From assembly GCA_029204225.1 (NCBI GenBank), contig CM055113.1, positions 26,835,462-26,899,461 of the forward strand: DNA of 64,000 bases, given 5' to 3'. This document shows positions 9,675 through 21,540 of this stretch, in pieces; the stretch's first letter is position 1; each line of letters begins with the position of its first letter. This stretch comes from Diphasiastrum complanatum. Its lineage: Eukaryota; Streptophyta; Lycopodiopsida; Lycopodiales; Lycopodiaceae. The translations under genes and the position numbers were made by a program. The notes beneath the pieces were generated by a model. It ran no database searches. It was given only the letters and a program-made list of their open reading frames with translations, and was not told the DNA's origin.

Positions 9675-11520
9675 GCACCCTACAAAACTACATGCACGAT
9701 TTCTGTTAGTGAGGTGGGGTATTATTGTCAAGCACCTAGGTATCAGGTCCATATGCAGTTCATATTGGGCTAGCCGGCACAAGGTGAGTGTCCAATCATC
9801 ATGGAGACATGATGAGGTATGGGGTTGGTTGTTTGTCAGTGGTCGCTATGCCTTACGATCAAGTTGAGACATGACACACTGGTTAATGGTCCGGGTCGAT
9901 GGATCTTGTGGTCCAAGACCATAGGTAGAGGGCTTATAAGGTGGGATGTCTGAGAGAACCATGACAGTCGATAGCCCTGCTCATGAAGGGAGTGTGAGGA
10001 AGCAATTGTTGTCTGTGTATATCTCATATCTACATCTGGCAAAGCCTGAACTCTCTAAATATATGCGATAAGCTGGAAAGCGTCATCTATCTGAATGGGT
10101 GGAATGACAAACTCTGCAAGAAGCATCTCGTGTGGAATCGAGGGCTTCGCTCGAATCATACGAGCTAACATGGTTTGTAATCGTGAAATGCTGGCCCAGT
10201 GTGATGAAGGAAGATCAGTACACCATGTCTCTGCTGCATACAAGGCTGTGGGGGTGACAATAGTGTCAAAAAGTCCACACTTATTGCGAGCATCTCGGAT
10301 GAACTTCCGGAAGCAGAACTGCTCAAGCTGAACAAGGGAGGAATGCCCCTTCCCAAGTTGGGTGGTGGCAGCCTGTCGCATGCTGAAGGTAGGACCAGAA
10401 AAGAGTATCCCCAAAAAAGTATAAGAGGAAACTACCTGTAGGCCTATCCACCATCTAGGGTGAGCCCTGGCGCTGCATGAAAGCTTGAGAAGTGTTGAAG
10501 ACCATAACCATGGTCTTCGCACTATTCACCCCCAATCCTTATCAGGTACAAAATCCCTGTAAACAATCCAACTGCCTCTATAATCCCTCTCTGGTCGGGG
10601 ATACTAGTACCACATCATCCGCATAGAGGAGAATAACAATCAAAATGGTGCCAAGTTTACAGCCAACTCCGCTTTACTGTGAGATGACTCGCTCTAACTC
10701 ATCAATGTACAATCCAAAAAGAACCGGTGAAAGAGAACATCCCTGTTTCACCCCAATGGTGCTCCAAATGTGATCAAAGATGCCACTGCCATGTCGGAAA
10801 CATCCCAAGACCCTCTCATAAAGAGCCGTCACTGCCAGAAAAATGTCCGTGGAGAAACCAAGGTCATGAAGTCTTTGAATGAGCAGGGAGCGTGGTACAG
10901 AGGGGCGTGAGGAGATAGAGATGGGCCCGTCAGTGGGTATGGTATATAGGTTGGTAGCGTAGTCGGTCCATATGCGGAGGTCATTCGGGAGAGGTGGTGG
11001 AGCACGAGGGATAAACTCACGCCAAAAGGTGCCTGAAGAGGAACTGAAGAGAAGGTCAACAAGACGCTTTCCTTCAGAGTCATGATAGGCACGCTTTTTC
11101 CGGTGGAGTGTGCGATGATAAGAGCATCTGGCGGAGCGGAGGAGGTGAGGATCATGAGTACGGGCATGGGTGACAAGGTGATGAAGAGAGCGACATTCGG
11201 CATCATTCCACAGGGGGTGTAGAGGCCGTAGCGATGAGGACGTGTGTGACTGCCTTTATGGGGCTTAGATGGAAAAGCTAGGGAAGCAGCGGTGAGACGC
11301 TAAGGAAAGCAGCTTGAGTCTCCACTGTACTATCATGTGGAAAGGAATGGAGTAAGGAGGCTAGAAACTCTTGGTAGACTGGCGTATATAGAGAGCTGAA
11401 TGTATACCTGGGTGCACAAGTAAGCAAGGGATGTGAGGATGGTTGGGGAGGTGGGAGGTGGCTGATAGCGAAGGAGAGAAAAGAAGAAATCATAAGCTTA
11501 TGATTGATGGATGACACCAT
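9675..11520 (-). pseudogene. LINE (non-LTR retrotransposon) ORF2 remnant
   Basis: On the minus strand the order is as in plant LINE ORF2. A pre-RT region (about 11210-10950) has WNDAECRSLHHLVTHAR and HRKKRAYHDSEGKRL. The RT core follows: VTALYERVLGCFRHG, then GVKQGCSLSPVLFGLYIDEL (about 10780-10700) and LLYADDVVLV (about 10640-10610, the catalytic YADD). Then comes a thumb-like region YTFLGILFSG and TPTALYAAETWC (10520-10080). The N-terminal part of RT is missing between the pre-RT and VTALYERV blocks. There are several stops and frame changes. The 3' end abuts the chromovirus insertion; no poly-A tail was identified. Confidence 0.8.
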
Positions 11521-11640
11521 AGATGCATTGCGCTCCGGAATGTAGATTTCTGATCATAGAGGACGAGGCTGCTTTTCTAAGAAAGAAGAAACAATAAGCT
11601 TGTGATTGATGGATGGCACCCTAAATGAAAGGGTGGGGGT
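11480..11640. repeat. Short tandem duplication beside the LINE
   Basis: Two related 45-bp phrases, 'aagaaatcataagcttatga' near 11483 and 'aagaaacaataagcttgtga' near 11583, lie about 100 bp apart in direct orientation. Confidence 0.5.
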
Positions 11641-11836
11641 TGGGGTTTTCTTTGTAAGTTTTTTTAGGTGTCCTAGAAAAAAAAAAGCCTAGAAAGTTCA
11701 AAAAAACAATGAAAGATATCAGGTATTAGGAATACTAAATAAATTATACACGTTGCATTAGAACCAACTTTGCTCTATTACATTTTTCGATCACGCAAAT
11801 CATTGAATAACATCATAGCATGTTACATTGAACAAT

Positions 11837-11945
11837 CCTTCTACATCTACACTATGGTTATGGGGCTAGTATCCGTGACACGTGTACCTAAACCCTTCTA
11901 CATCTACACGATGGTTATGGGACTAGTATCAGTGTACTTGGAAGA
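11837..11945. repeat. Tandem duplication, period about 57 bp
   Basis: 'ccttctacatctacactatg' at 11837 is repeated with few changes at 11894, each followed by 'gttatggg(g/a)ctagtatc'. Confidence 0.7.
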
Positions 11946-12109
11946 TGTTCTGATAGATATTTAAGTCATGTTGGGATCTACTGAGTTGTACCTTGTTGCA
12001 CATCATGCATAGTACTGTGTTCTTTATTTAACGCATACAAAACTTGCAATGATTGGTAACTGAAGCAAGCTTAATCCAAATTCCAAACTGCAAAGTGACA
12101 AAACTTGAT

Positions 12110-12130
12110 CCTCATGAGGTCCTCATGAGG
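12110..12130. repeat. Tandemly doubled palindrome CCTCATGAGG
   Basis: CCTCATGAGG is its own reverse complement and occurs at 12110-12119 and 12121-12130, separated by one T. Confidence 0.8.
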
Positions 12131-13240
12131 TTTGATTTCCTCTCTTGGTAGCGCTCTTTCCTCAACACTCCATGCAAGCTTTGGCTTTGATATCAGTATC
12201 ACCGAGAAGGCATGACAAGAAATCACTAACTTGGCACAGATGTGTTGTGTACAATAAAACTCCCTAAAATTTGAAACCTACTATTGCTCCTAGTTTGTGG
12301 GTCTTTTACTCAGGTTCGAATGGTTGTGAAATACAAATTGAAGGCTTTTTCTTGTTTTTATCTTTTTGCATTTCAACGTTCCGGAACGCTCGTTCCAGAA
12401 CACTATGCTTCCGGAACACCCTCTTGACGCAACTTAGGATGGTGCCAATTGAAAAGAGGAAGGCTGGCACTCAATTGTGAGGAGGTTTAGGAGCTAGGAG
12501 AGATTGAGTCAATGAATTGGGACAGATTTAAGGTTACTCTATGAAGTACGGGAAGTTTCTAAAAGCCGTGGTTGTATAGCATGTTGTGAGTGTGATTAAA
12601 ATCAGATGTTCTTTACTCAATGACCTTTGTTGTGAAAAGTTAGATCAGAAAATAATTTCTAGGTGTGCAATGTAAGTAATTCTGTTTTTAATCAATACTG
12701 GCTGCCAAGTAATTTTTTATGTATAGTTGTGTGACCTTAAATTTTTGTCATGATTTTGCTATTCTTGATATGCTGTCCCCTGAGATTGTGGAACATGCCT
12801 GAGTGTCAAGAAGATTGGTAATGATGAATATACAAACTTTTGTGTAATTCACGCTGGTAGCATGAACGATGAAGTCAGAGTGAAAAGGTCATTTGGAGAA
12901 AATCGTTGAGTGGCATTCCTTTCTGCAACCCTTTTTACGGATTGGCACACGTATCTCCCACTCAACTACAGCTGCATTTTGCAGCCTTGATGTTGTCAGC
13001 GTGGTCTATAAACTGATTCTTACAACAATGTAGCATTGTTTTCGGTGATTGATGTTGCCACTGTGGATGTTGCTTCATGCGTGTCATGAGCTAGTAGAGC
13101 CTGATAATCAATGTGAATTGCTGATTGTGGTAGCAGAACCAATTTGAGTTGATGGGGACACCTCAGGTTTAACGTTAGATCAGCGGGTTCGGTTATTTTT
13201 GTGAGACCTGGAGTATTTTTGTTAACCAAGATTAGACAGG

Positions 13241-13792
13241 TTATTGTTTTGATTTAGATCCTTTGACTTTTTGGGTGCTTGTATATTGTTTAAAAACTTT
13301 ACTTTATGACATCACTGACTTCTCTATTTAAATTTGTGAAATTGGATAAATTTTAATTTCACAAACCCCCAACCCAGGGTATAGTTTAAGGAGCCTGCTT
13401 TGTTTCTAGTATTTTATATTCTGTCTGTCTCGGTAACTCGTCTACATATTATGGTCCCTGTTTTTTATTTTATTTTATTTGAATCATTATCATTATTATT
13501 ATTATTTCTTTCTTCTTGCTGATTGTCATTTGCTTCTTAGTCAACACTGGGTCTACCAAAGAGAATCCGGTTTCTTTCAAGAGCCGGTGTGCAACTTATG
13601 CATGGGTATTGATGAGACATAAAAGCAATGTTGTTTGACTAAGATTTTTTTTATTGAATTCTATATTATTGTTTTGATTTAGATCCTTTGACTTTTTTGG
13701 TTGCATGTATGTTGTTTCTAAGCTTTTTACCTTATGACATCACTGACTCCTCAATTTAAACCTGTGAAATTGGATATATTTTAATTTCACAA
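13241..13792. repeat. 125-bp direct duplication spaced about 430 bp
   Basis: The block 'ttgttttgatttagatcctt ... aattggataNattttaatttcacaa' occurs at 13241-13365 and again at 13669-13792 with scattered differences. The spacer contains an ATT microsatellite. Confidence 0.75.
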
Positions 13793-15263
13793 GTAGAGAT
13801 ATTTTAAGATTTCAAGGTACTACGACCGTAGATCTTCATAGTCGACCTTGCAAAGCAGCGTGTGCTGTGGAAAAGTGGGGTGGTCATAGGCAAAGAGCAG
13901 ATCTAGTGAAATGTTTGAGGAGTATGCCAACTAGGTCCAGAATAAATCCATTATTGTAGCATATGACAAGGTCTTGAAGGAGGATGTGACAGTAAATAGG
14001 AATCCTGTAGCTCTGCAATGATACTGAGCATGACCATAAACTAGGAGATGACCATAAAATATACCTCTGTTATGACTACTGCTATCGACAGATGACTGTG
14101 ATGACCACTGCTGTCAACAGATGACTGTTGCTGACAGAAAAAGCAGGTCGTCTGATAGCAAGTGCTTAAGATGAACTATATTGCAAATAGAACCAAAAAC
14201 GGATGAGCAGTGCTGCGAGTACAACTGGCAATATGTGTTCATAAACTGCTAATATTCGATGGTGGATAGTTACAAAACAGCTGTGAATGAACTATGTCAC
14301 AAGCAGGTTTGGCAAAGTGGTGATTGGTAACAAGTTGTAAAAAGCTGATGCAGCATGATGCAAGTAGGACCCACAAGAAAGCCTGCGAGTGAACTGCTAC
14401 CTATGGCGACCGGGAGAATGGCAAAGAATATAGTAATCTAGAAAAGTACAGGTGACTCCCTCCAGTTCTCAGATGGATCAACTCTTGTAACATATAAAAA
14501 TTGGCCAGGTCAATTCTCAAAAAACAAACAAAAAGAAGTTACTAAAACAAACTAATCATTTTAACAATGTAGTAGAAACTTTTGACAGGCTGGAAAGTTT
14601 CTGGGTTGTCTTTCTGACTTTGGCATAAGAAATCTAGGACAAATGAAAGGCAAATACCTATGATAACCAACCTAAACTAAACTATCAAGCCAAACTGTTA
14701 TCAAACCACGTGACGAGCAACACATGGACGGCAAAGGTGGGTGCTGCTGCAATAGGGGGTCAGATAGATTGGGGCAAGCAGTCTAATAACATATTCAGAG
14801 AAATGCTTCACAGAAAAGTTGGCAGGAACTCAAAAGGGAACACTATTAAGCTACTTCTACAACGACACTCATAGACATTAGAGTCGTAAGCTGTAGCATG
14901 ACTAGTAGACAACCTATTTTTACAATCTGGAGGCTTTGGAACCTTCCAAAAAATTATTAGGACTATGATCCCCCAACTTTATCCATACTCAGGGCCCAAT
15001 ACTCATTACCTGGGGTGATTAGTAAGGAACTGACTCAGAAAAGACCCAGTAGCGTAAAATTGTCCTCAACTTCAGGTCTAAGTAGCTCATAGTAACAACA
15101 ATAATAACGCTTGTCAGTCATAAATTGCATTTCAACGGCCATTGGGGGCTTCCCAACAGATCTCAATTGAAGAATTAGCTAGCCTTGGCGTTTTGCTCGA
15201 GGGACTTCTATAAGTGCTTGTATCTATATGATTGTATCCTCTGATTTTGGCATGCCGACAACT

Positions 15264-15912
15264 TTTAGTTTGAATCAATGTTGCAGCAGATCATGATCTG
15301 CTGCAAAATCGTCTTGGAACATACGTTCCGGAACGTCAGCGATCCGCGACCTGGATCGCAAATAGTTTTTAATTTCTGGTGGAAAAAAGACTTATGGCCA
15401 ATCACCAATGAATGCATCAGAAAAACAATGTATTTTTAAACTGGAAAGAGGCCAAAATAACATTGCATAGAGGCTAGAGCCATATTGATCCAGTTATTAT
15501 AGATAGAGATACTGTTGGCACTCTGTAATGTATCCGTATTTTTGTTGAGTACGTTGAGTTGACTCACGTTTTTGTCACAAGCTCTGAGATGGGTGCTTAA
15601 GCTTCATAATTGTTGTCAGTTTGCTATCATTCAATGCGGTTCCATGTGATTTCATTTCACATAATACAGAAATAGAGATGTTCGATAAAGAATCACTTAA
15701 TGGCCCAAAATTGGACTGCACTCTTCTTGGAACTCCGAGCAAACTAGGTAAGTGAAATTGCTCTCGAAAGCACCTTTAATCTAATACCCAGTGGCACCCA
15801 AAAATTGAAAAAACAAAAAAGTTTGCGTTCCGGGGAAATCCTAATGGGATTTCTCAGATCATGCTCCGGATCGCATTCCGGAACGGAACGTGTGACATTG
15901 GTTCAAATTAAA
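15264..15912. mobile_element. MITE-like element with short terminal inverted repeats
   Basis: The left end TTTAGTTTGAATCAATG (15264-15280) is matched at 15 of 17 positions by the reverse complement of the right end (15896-15912). The 649-bp interior has no coding frame. It carries a 26-bp perfect palindrome near the left end and TTCCGGAA-type palindromes near both ends. No clear target duplication was seen, so the superfamily is undecided. Confidence 0.5.
15281..15306. repeat. Perfect 26-bp palindrome
   Basis: TTGCAGCAGATCA joined directly to TGATCTGCTGCAA; the two halves are exact reverse complements with no loop. It could form a cruciform or bind a dimeric protein. It lies 17 bp inside the MITE-like left end. 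Confidence 0.9.
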
Positions 15913-16148
15913 GGGGTTAGTTCTGTAGGTCTATAGCAGCTTTGTATTCTGCTCCATGGTTATCGTAGAATCACTATCTCATATAGTCTGCTATCATTAT
16001 GTTCGCTTTATGCTTGTGCATGCCTGCTCTTTGATTGCAATTTACAGAGCTGCATTGTGCTTTTCCACTTGTTTGTATAATCAATTACATACCCACATTA
16101 TTGATTGATTACTCTATCTATGTATGCGGTCTAAGATATCTATAATAA

Positions 16149-16466
16149 TTTCCCAGATGTTTTACATCTATATGCGCAGTTGGCACTGCAATCACAGAGG
16201 AAGAAATAGGGCCAAATGGTCGTATTAAGCGTAAGCGCAGACTTTCTGAAAAGGCAGTTGAGTTTCAGGCTGAAATAGGACGCAAATATTCTCAAAAAGG
16301 TCGGATTCCCGTCCCAAAAAAGAAGACCGACCCCAAGACTTCAACTCCAATTTCCACAAGAGCTGGAATTGGTGAAGATGGTGAAGAAGAGACACCAAAT
16401 GGAAGATCAAGCTTGAAGCAAGAATCAAATGAGAGGAGAGTTGTAAACAATGAGGTCTACCCTTGA
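16149..16466 (+). CDS. Candidate terminal exon of an unrecognised basic, probably nuclear protein
   Basis: A plus-strand open frame of about 105 codons ending at TGA 16464-16466. A good splice acceptor, a pyrimidine-containing tract followed by ATGCGCAG, ends at 16179; from there the exon would encode 94 residues. The peptide is hydrophilic and basic, with GRIKRKRRLSEKAVEF and VPKKKTD resembling nuclear localisation signals, followed by Ser/Thr/Glu-rich sequence. Composition differs from the AT-rich surroundings. The sequence after the stop lacks coding character and could be 3' untranslated. A GT at 16455 (GAG|GTCTAC) could instead be a weak donor. No family is recognised, and no upstream exon was identified with confidence. 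Confidence 0.45.
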   Translation, partial: FPRCFTSICAVGTAITEEEIGPNGRIKRKRRLSEKAVEFQAEIGRKYSQKGRIPVPKKKTDPKTSTPISTRAGIGEDGEEETPNGRSSLKQESNERRVVNNEVYP

Positions 16467-18352
16467 TTTTGACTGCCTGTTCAAACTGTGTTTTTAATAA
16501 GAGGGCTCAAAAGTTTTGAAAGATCTGTGTGAAAGACGGATGACACTGCTAGTGAATCTGGCTGGACATGGTGGAAGTCTAATTCCATCAAATTGCTTTT
16601 GTTGCAGGGTTTTTCATTAAAAAAAACTGAAAAAAGGGTTCAAAGATTGAAGCCTGTTTCATTATTAACAAGCAATCAAGGTTCGGATTCATCTTAAATC
16701 GGATAGTGTCCCAACTTTTGCTAGTTTTACTATGGTGCGATGAAATTGGATAGTGTCCCAACTTTCGCTATTTTTACTACAGTGCGACAGGTTTAAAAGT
16801 GGAAAATTTGATTGCTCAGATCTTTTTTCTCACTGATGAGTATATGTTAATCTGTTCTTGCAGTGTAGGAGACATTCAGATCTTTGCAGGGTAGCAGTTA
16901 TTTAGCCTGCCTGTTTGTTCCTCAAAACAATGCATAGTTTAATTCACAAAATTGTAGCTAAACTTCTGCAAAGTTCAAATGGATTCCATAATCTGCAGGA
17001 AATAGAATGTATGTAATTTTTAAGATATTCCCTTGCGATTAATTTTATGTGAATTGTAACAAGGAAAATTCAATAGAAAATATTCGCCTTGAACATATTT
17101 TTTGTTCAGGAGGTGGTCAAAGGTTTGGAAACAAGCAGACAGCATATGACAATTCTTGGATTGAGAATGTTGACAGCATAAATACTTAGCTCCTAGATTT
17201 TCAGTATACTTCTATGTGTTAGTTTTCTTCAAGCAAGCAAGTTCAACCATAGAAAAAATTTGTCAGCTCTGGCTTACAGGTCGGGCACTACAATATGTAC
17301 TGCGGGAGGAAATTGCTATAGCATCTGGTAGCAATGCTAAGTAAAAAAAGAGAATCCTTAACATGTGAATATCTGTTACGAATTCCAAATTCCCACATGG
17401 AAATTTGTAGGTTCTCTTAAATGGAACTTGCCAATGCATGTGCATTTTTCAAGGTTTTGGTTCTGGGCTTAAAATGCATTTCATATTGAGCTGCAGTTTT
17501 GATTTTGATACACTGCTTCAAAATCCTGTAGCGTATGGAATGTTAATTCATATGTATCGAAGAGATTCTTGGAGTTTTTTTCTGGGGCGATTTCTTTTTT
17601 CAAGTTAAAAGAATCGAAATAATTAAATTTTTAGCACATACGGAATGATGTGTTCCATACCAAAGGGTGTGGAATGGGTTGCTATCCACTGATTCCATCT
17701 TGAGCTAGGCTGACGAGTTGGAGGTAAGGACATATGTCGGACACAAGAAGCCCATCTATGAAGAGCTATGTACCATGTTCTTCTGTAGCTTTGCTTTTAT
17801 CAGAAGTAGCCATGATGCTTTTTCTTATTTGGACTTCATAGTTTGGGAATTTGAAAGGATTTTGGGAATCTAAATTCAACTTCAGAAGCTAATTCATGCT
17901 TCCATAACCTAAGGTTGCAAGCAGTATTTGGGTGCCCGCTAGTCTAGCCTACTGAAAAATTCTCTTCAGCTAATAGTATGATTGAGCTGCTGGTATTAGA
18001 ATTAGAAAACTTGATGATGGTTTGTTCTGGGTTTCCATGTCGTGTATTACATAGAACACCTTGATCTTTGTCATTTTCCCCCTCTTGTCAATAAATTGTA
18101 GTCTTTTTTTGTGATAATATGAATCATTTCTGCCAAATCTACCATTTGGAGATAATTATTTCATGAAAGTCAAAACTATCCTCCAACCTTCAAATTATCA
18201 TTAGTGTTGTCAATGCTAATAGTAAGAAAGATTGCATTGTCTTTTAATATTAAGGCTTCTTTGAAGATTTGATTAAGAAATACCCTATTGTTTTGAGTTG
18301 CAACTCTCCAACGCAACATATTTCCAAACATAATACGTAAGCGGTTGCCCAA
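16467..18352. other. Anonymous region after the exon-like frame
   Basis: No gene seen. A 45-bp phrase 'ggatagtgtcccaactttYg' is duplicated at about 16699 and 16749. The remainder is AT-rich with short frames only. Confidence 0.4.
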
Positions 18353-18608
18353 TTTTGTTTTAGATGTATACAACTAGCCCTATTGTTTCCAAGTTTTTTC
18401 TTGACAATGGTCTTTATGAGTTCTATGTTTTTAAATAGATAATTTTTTTTTTCTTGTAAAGATTGATATATATAATTCCTTTTTGTTTTAGATGTATACA
18501 ACTAGCCCTACTGTTTCCAAGTTTTTTTTGACAATGGTCTTTATGAGTTCTATGTTTTTAAATAGATAATTTTTTTTTTCTTGTAAAGGTTGATAGATAT
18601 AATTCCAT
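18353..18608. repeat. Two-copy tandem duplication, unit about 127 bp
   Basis: 'ttgttttagatgtatacaac' starts near 18355 and again near 18483. Both copies continue through 'tttttaaatagataatttttt' with only a few differences, so the duplication is fairly recent. Confidence 0.85.
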
Positions 18609-19231
18609 CTATGAAAAATATGTAAAAGTAAATATGAAAATTTGAAGGGAGGTCAATTATTGAAGTGACATTTACATAGAGAATTTGGGTGTAAAGGTAG
18701 TGTGAAAAAAATAGATTCAAAACATAATGGATCAACAAGATTTTGACCAAATTTGGATGCACATCTAGATTTAGGTACAAGATAGAAATCAATAATTTAG
18801 GCATGCTAGAAATTGCATAAATCACTAAGTTCTGATTCTAAGTACTTAGATACAGTAAGGTATTGTCTCTGTCCGTACAACAACATCAGCCTATTGTCCT
18901 TCACACGTGTGTATGCAAGATCAACAATAAAAATGACATTCTACACACTAGAAATCAAGAACTTGAGAAATATGCAAGAGATGGACATAGAAACAAAAGA
19001 CAAAGAAAGAAACTTTGATGATTATTTTTCCATGCAATTACAACTATTTATAGCTTCTAAAATGTCATTTGGCCAACTGTCCTAAACTTGTCCTAAATCG
19101 TAACTTTTTAGTACTTCATCAAAAAATCTAGAAATTCTATTGTAGACGCAATGTATGAACTCTAGCCAATTAGAATTAAGTTTCAAAGGAAGTAACAATT
19201 GATTGAAGCATCCTTGGGATGAAGAATTGGA
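18609..19231. other. AT-rich stretch, possibly old LTR-element DNA
   Basis: No recognised gene. It contains the palindrome CACACGTGTG at 18902-18911, seen in several LTRs of this window, and a TATTTATAG-like string near 19046. It precedes a copia RNase H remnant but no LTR structure could be defined. Confidence 0.35.
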
Positions 19232-19985
19232 ATGAAGAATTGTAAAGGTATTGAGAATCAAATGGAACAAAATGTAAAAGCATCTATTATTGGTGATGAA
19301 GCATCTTTTGAGGACATCACTCTCTATAGAAGACTTATAGGCTCTTTAATTCATTTGATTATAACTAGACTTGATCTTAGTTATAGTGTTGTAAAGTTAA
19401 GCGAATTAATGCAATGTCCTCTTGTGTCACATTGGAAAATGGCCAAAAGAGTCCTAAGATGTATCTTATCAACTAGGAATTTTGGCATACTTTACAAAGG
19501 GACTAATCTTGGCTTAAGAGCCTATAGTGACTTGAATTTTGTAGGTGAAAAAGCAGATCGAAAGTCTACTAGTGGATTTGCTACATTCATGTGCCATGGA
19601 GTGGTATCTTGGCTTTCAAAAAAACAAGATACTATTTCATTGTCTTCAATTGAATCCGAGTATAAGGTCTTGACATCAACATGCAAGGAGGTCTTATGGC
19701 TCAAGAGACTATTGGTGGAACTTTATGTCATGGAGGCTGATGAGGTACCTACAATCTATTGTGGTAGCCAATCAGCCCATACTTGCAACCAACCCTACAT
19801 TCCATACAAGGAGCAAGCATATCAAAATTGCTCATCATTTTGTGAGAGAGAAGGTGCACGCCAAAGATATCAAACTCCAACATGTGTCTTCATCGAATTG
19901 CTTAGCTGATTTGTTCACTAAATTCTTGCCTAAGAATTCATTTGTTAAGCTAAGATCTTTACTTGAATTGATTAAAGTATCATAG
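19232..19985 (+). pseudogene. Ty1/copia RT tail and RNase H remnant
   Basis: The frame starts with sequence equivalent to the end of copia reverse transcriptase (ASFEDITLYRRLIGSLIHL, compare SFMDITLFRQLIGSLMWI in the intact element at 46109). It continues through RNase H: RAYSDLNFVGEKADRKSTSG, GVVSWLSKKQDTISLSSIES and the C-terminal SKHIKIAHHFVREKV. A frameshift near 19790-19800 puts the last 60 residues in another frame. Asn replaces the expected Asp in the YSDxD motif. The element is truncated upstream of 19232. It belongs to the same family as the intact copia. Confidence 0.85.
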
Positions 19986-20008
19986 TTTTCAAAGCTAGAT
20001 TTGAGGAG

Positions 20009-20200
20009 TGTGAAAAAATGTCTAAATTGGCAATTGGCAAATCTAGCTATTTTAAACAATGTAAATATGTACATCAGTGGATCCCACACTTGTGAGGCCA
20101 AAAGAGTTAGAAATTAGAGTTAATGTGATATGCATTTTATTTAAGCTCTAAATGTGATATTGTAAGTAGTGTACAATTAATTAGATTTGTTGTATTCAGT
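20009..20200 (+). mobile_element. Probable 3' LTR start of the copia remnant
   Basis: A purine run TTTGAGGAG just before a TG at 20009 looks like a polypurine tract and LTR start. The first bases resemble, on the opposite strand, the LTR of the nested element at 23129-27102. The LTR end was not found; another LTR element begins near 20201. Confidence 0.45.
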
Positions 20201-20546
20201 TGTGTTCGAGACGTGACCCGTTAGGATATATTGATCGGTCTCGTAGACGACTTCTTGGTTTAGTCGGGTAGCCACACGTAGGAAAATTAGCCTGTACAGT
20301 GATTTTGGTTTCGCTATGCTATACTCGAGGGCATGTCTCGGGTTTGTCAGTTATCTAGGCCATATTGGGCCTTGTTCTAGTTTGGCAGGTGGTAGAGGCC
20401 AATTTTAGGACACCTGTCCTTTCATGCAGTTAGGGATTTCCTATATGTACAGTGTTCTTTGTAATATACAACTTTTGCTGTGCCATCTATGAGAGCTTGT
20501 GTGATGTGATCTGCATACTACACTAGATTCTATTGGAATTTCAACT

Positions 20547-20557
20547 TGGTATCAGAG
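20547..20557 (+). other. Primer-binding site of the small element
   Basis: TGGTATCAGAG, directly after the LTR end 'tggaatttcaact'. Confidence 0.8.
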
Positions 20558-20592
20558 TGGCAGGGTGATGCAGTTATGCATAATTCGGTGAA

Positions 20593-21540
20593 GCTATGGG
20601 ATAATGTCTTTCACCAGGAGAAATAGCACTCAGAGCATCTCAGGAGAGAGACTCTATACGGGGTATCGGCAGTCTGGATGGCAGGAGACATCAAAGTTCC
20701 TTCAATTGGAGCTTCGAGGAAAATCAGAACGATCATCGTAGGTGGATTCCGGGGAGAATTCACGGAGAAATTGCTCAAAATGGTGTATTGCTTCGGAAAG
20801 TGGCTATGACGTAAATTTGGCCGGATTTCTTTGAGTATTCCATCAATTGGATAGCGAAGCGGATCAGAACGGGCTGCAGGGTAGCGACAACTCAAGGTTG
20901 AGAGGATTTGGCAATCCATTTACAATGGAGTGAGAAAGAAGCAGTTCGGGGAACTAGCTATGGTGGCCTGTTTTTTGGAAAAACATGAAGTCATGGATCT
21001 TTCTCCATTCTTAATAGATTGGACACTGTAAAGTGCTACCCAGCTTCGTTCTACTAAGGCCAAGTTAATCCTAAGAGGATGTGGTCAGCCAAGAAGCACA
21101 GAAGGAGCAATTCCCATTTCTTAGAAGCTCTGAAAGCTTGCTCAACCAGGGTTTACAGATCAGAAAGTGTGGATCTTTCTCAATAGAAAGTTGTTTTTGG
21201 ATCTATAAGAAGCCACAGTAGAGCACCCTAGTGCTGCCAAGGAGTGGCTAAGAGGCCATGGTTAGCCATTGAGCTACGGTGGAGAAATTGTCTCTCTTTG
21301 AAACTAAGAAAAGAGAGGCTTGTTAGGGTTTGCAGGGCAAAAAGTCTTGTTTTCTCTCAATTGAAAAGAGATTTTGGTTCTGTAAAATCGTGATGATGGG
21401 TGCGCTGATAAGGCGTAACAGATTCTAGAGGGCCGTTGGTAGCCGTGGAGCAGGGAGAGATTATTTGTATGGGGAGCAGGACGGTCATCTCCATAGCTTG
21501 CAAAGAGAGAGAATGGAAGGAGGAGCTCGTGGAGCTCGCG
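20593..21540 (+). pseudogene. Interior of small LTR element, conserved but degraded Gag-like frame
   Basis: The frame around 20660-20790 (GRRHQSSFNWSFEENQND) is paralleled by GRRHKSSFDWSFGEDHND on the minus strand near 56430-56370 in the related element. Conservation at amino-acid level suggests a real ancestral protein, probably Gag. Both copies have multiple stops. The rest of the interior is not recognised. Confidence 0.45.

Larger units (their letters stand above)
11641..15263. other. Anonymous region, no gene recognised
   Basis: Neither strand has a convincing long frame. Contents seen: a 57-bp-period tandem duplication at 11837-11945, a doubled palindrome at 12110-12130, a 125-bp direct duplication (13241-13365 and 13669-13792), an ATT-rich microsatellite near 13470-13507, and repeated TTCCGGAA-type palindromes near 12378-12415. 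Parts could be introns of the gene whose exon-like frame lies at 16149-16466. Confidence 0.4.

Noticed and set aside
13800-14000. Ribosomal-protein-like or other gene fragment suggested by a less AT-rich stretch
   Set aside because: No frame stays open and no motif could be matched.
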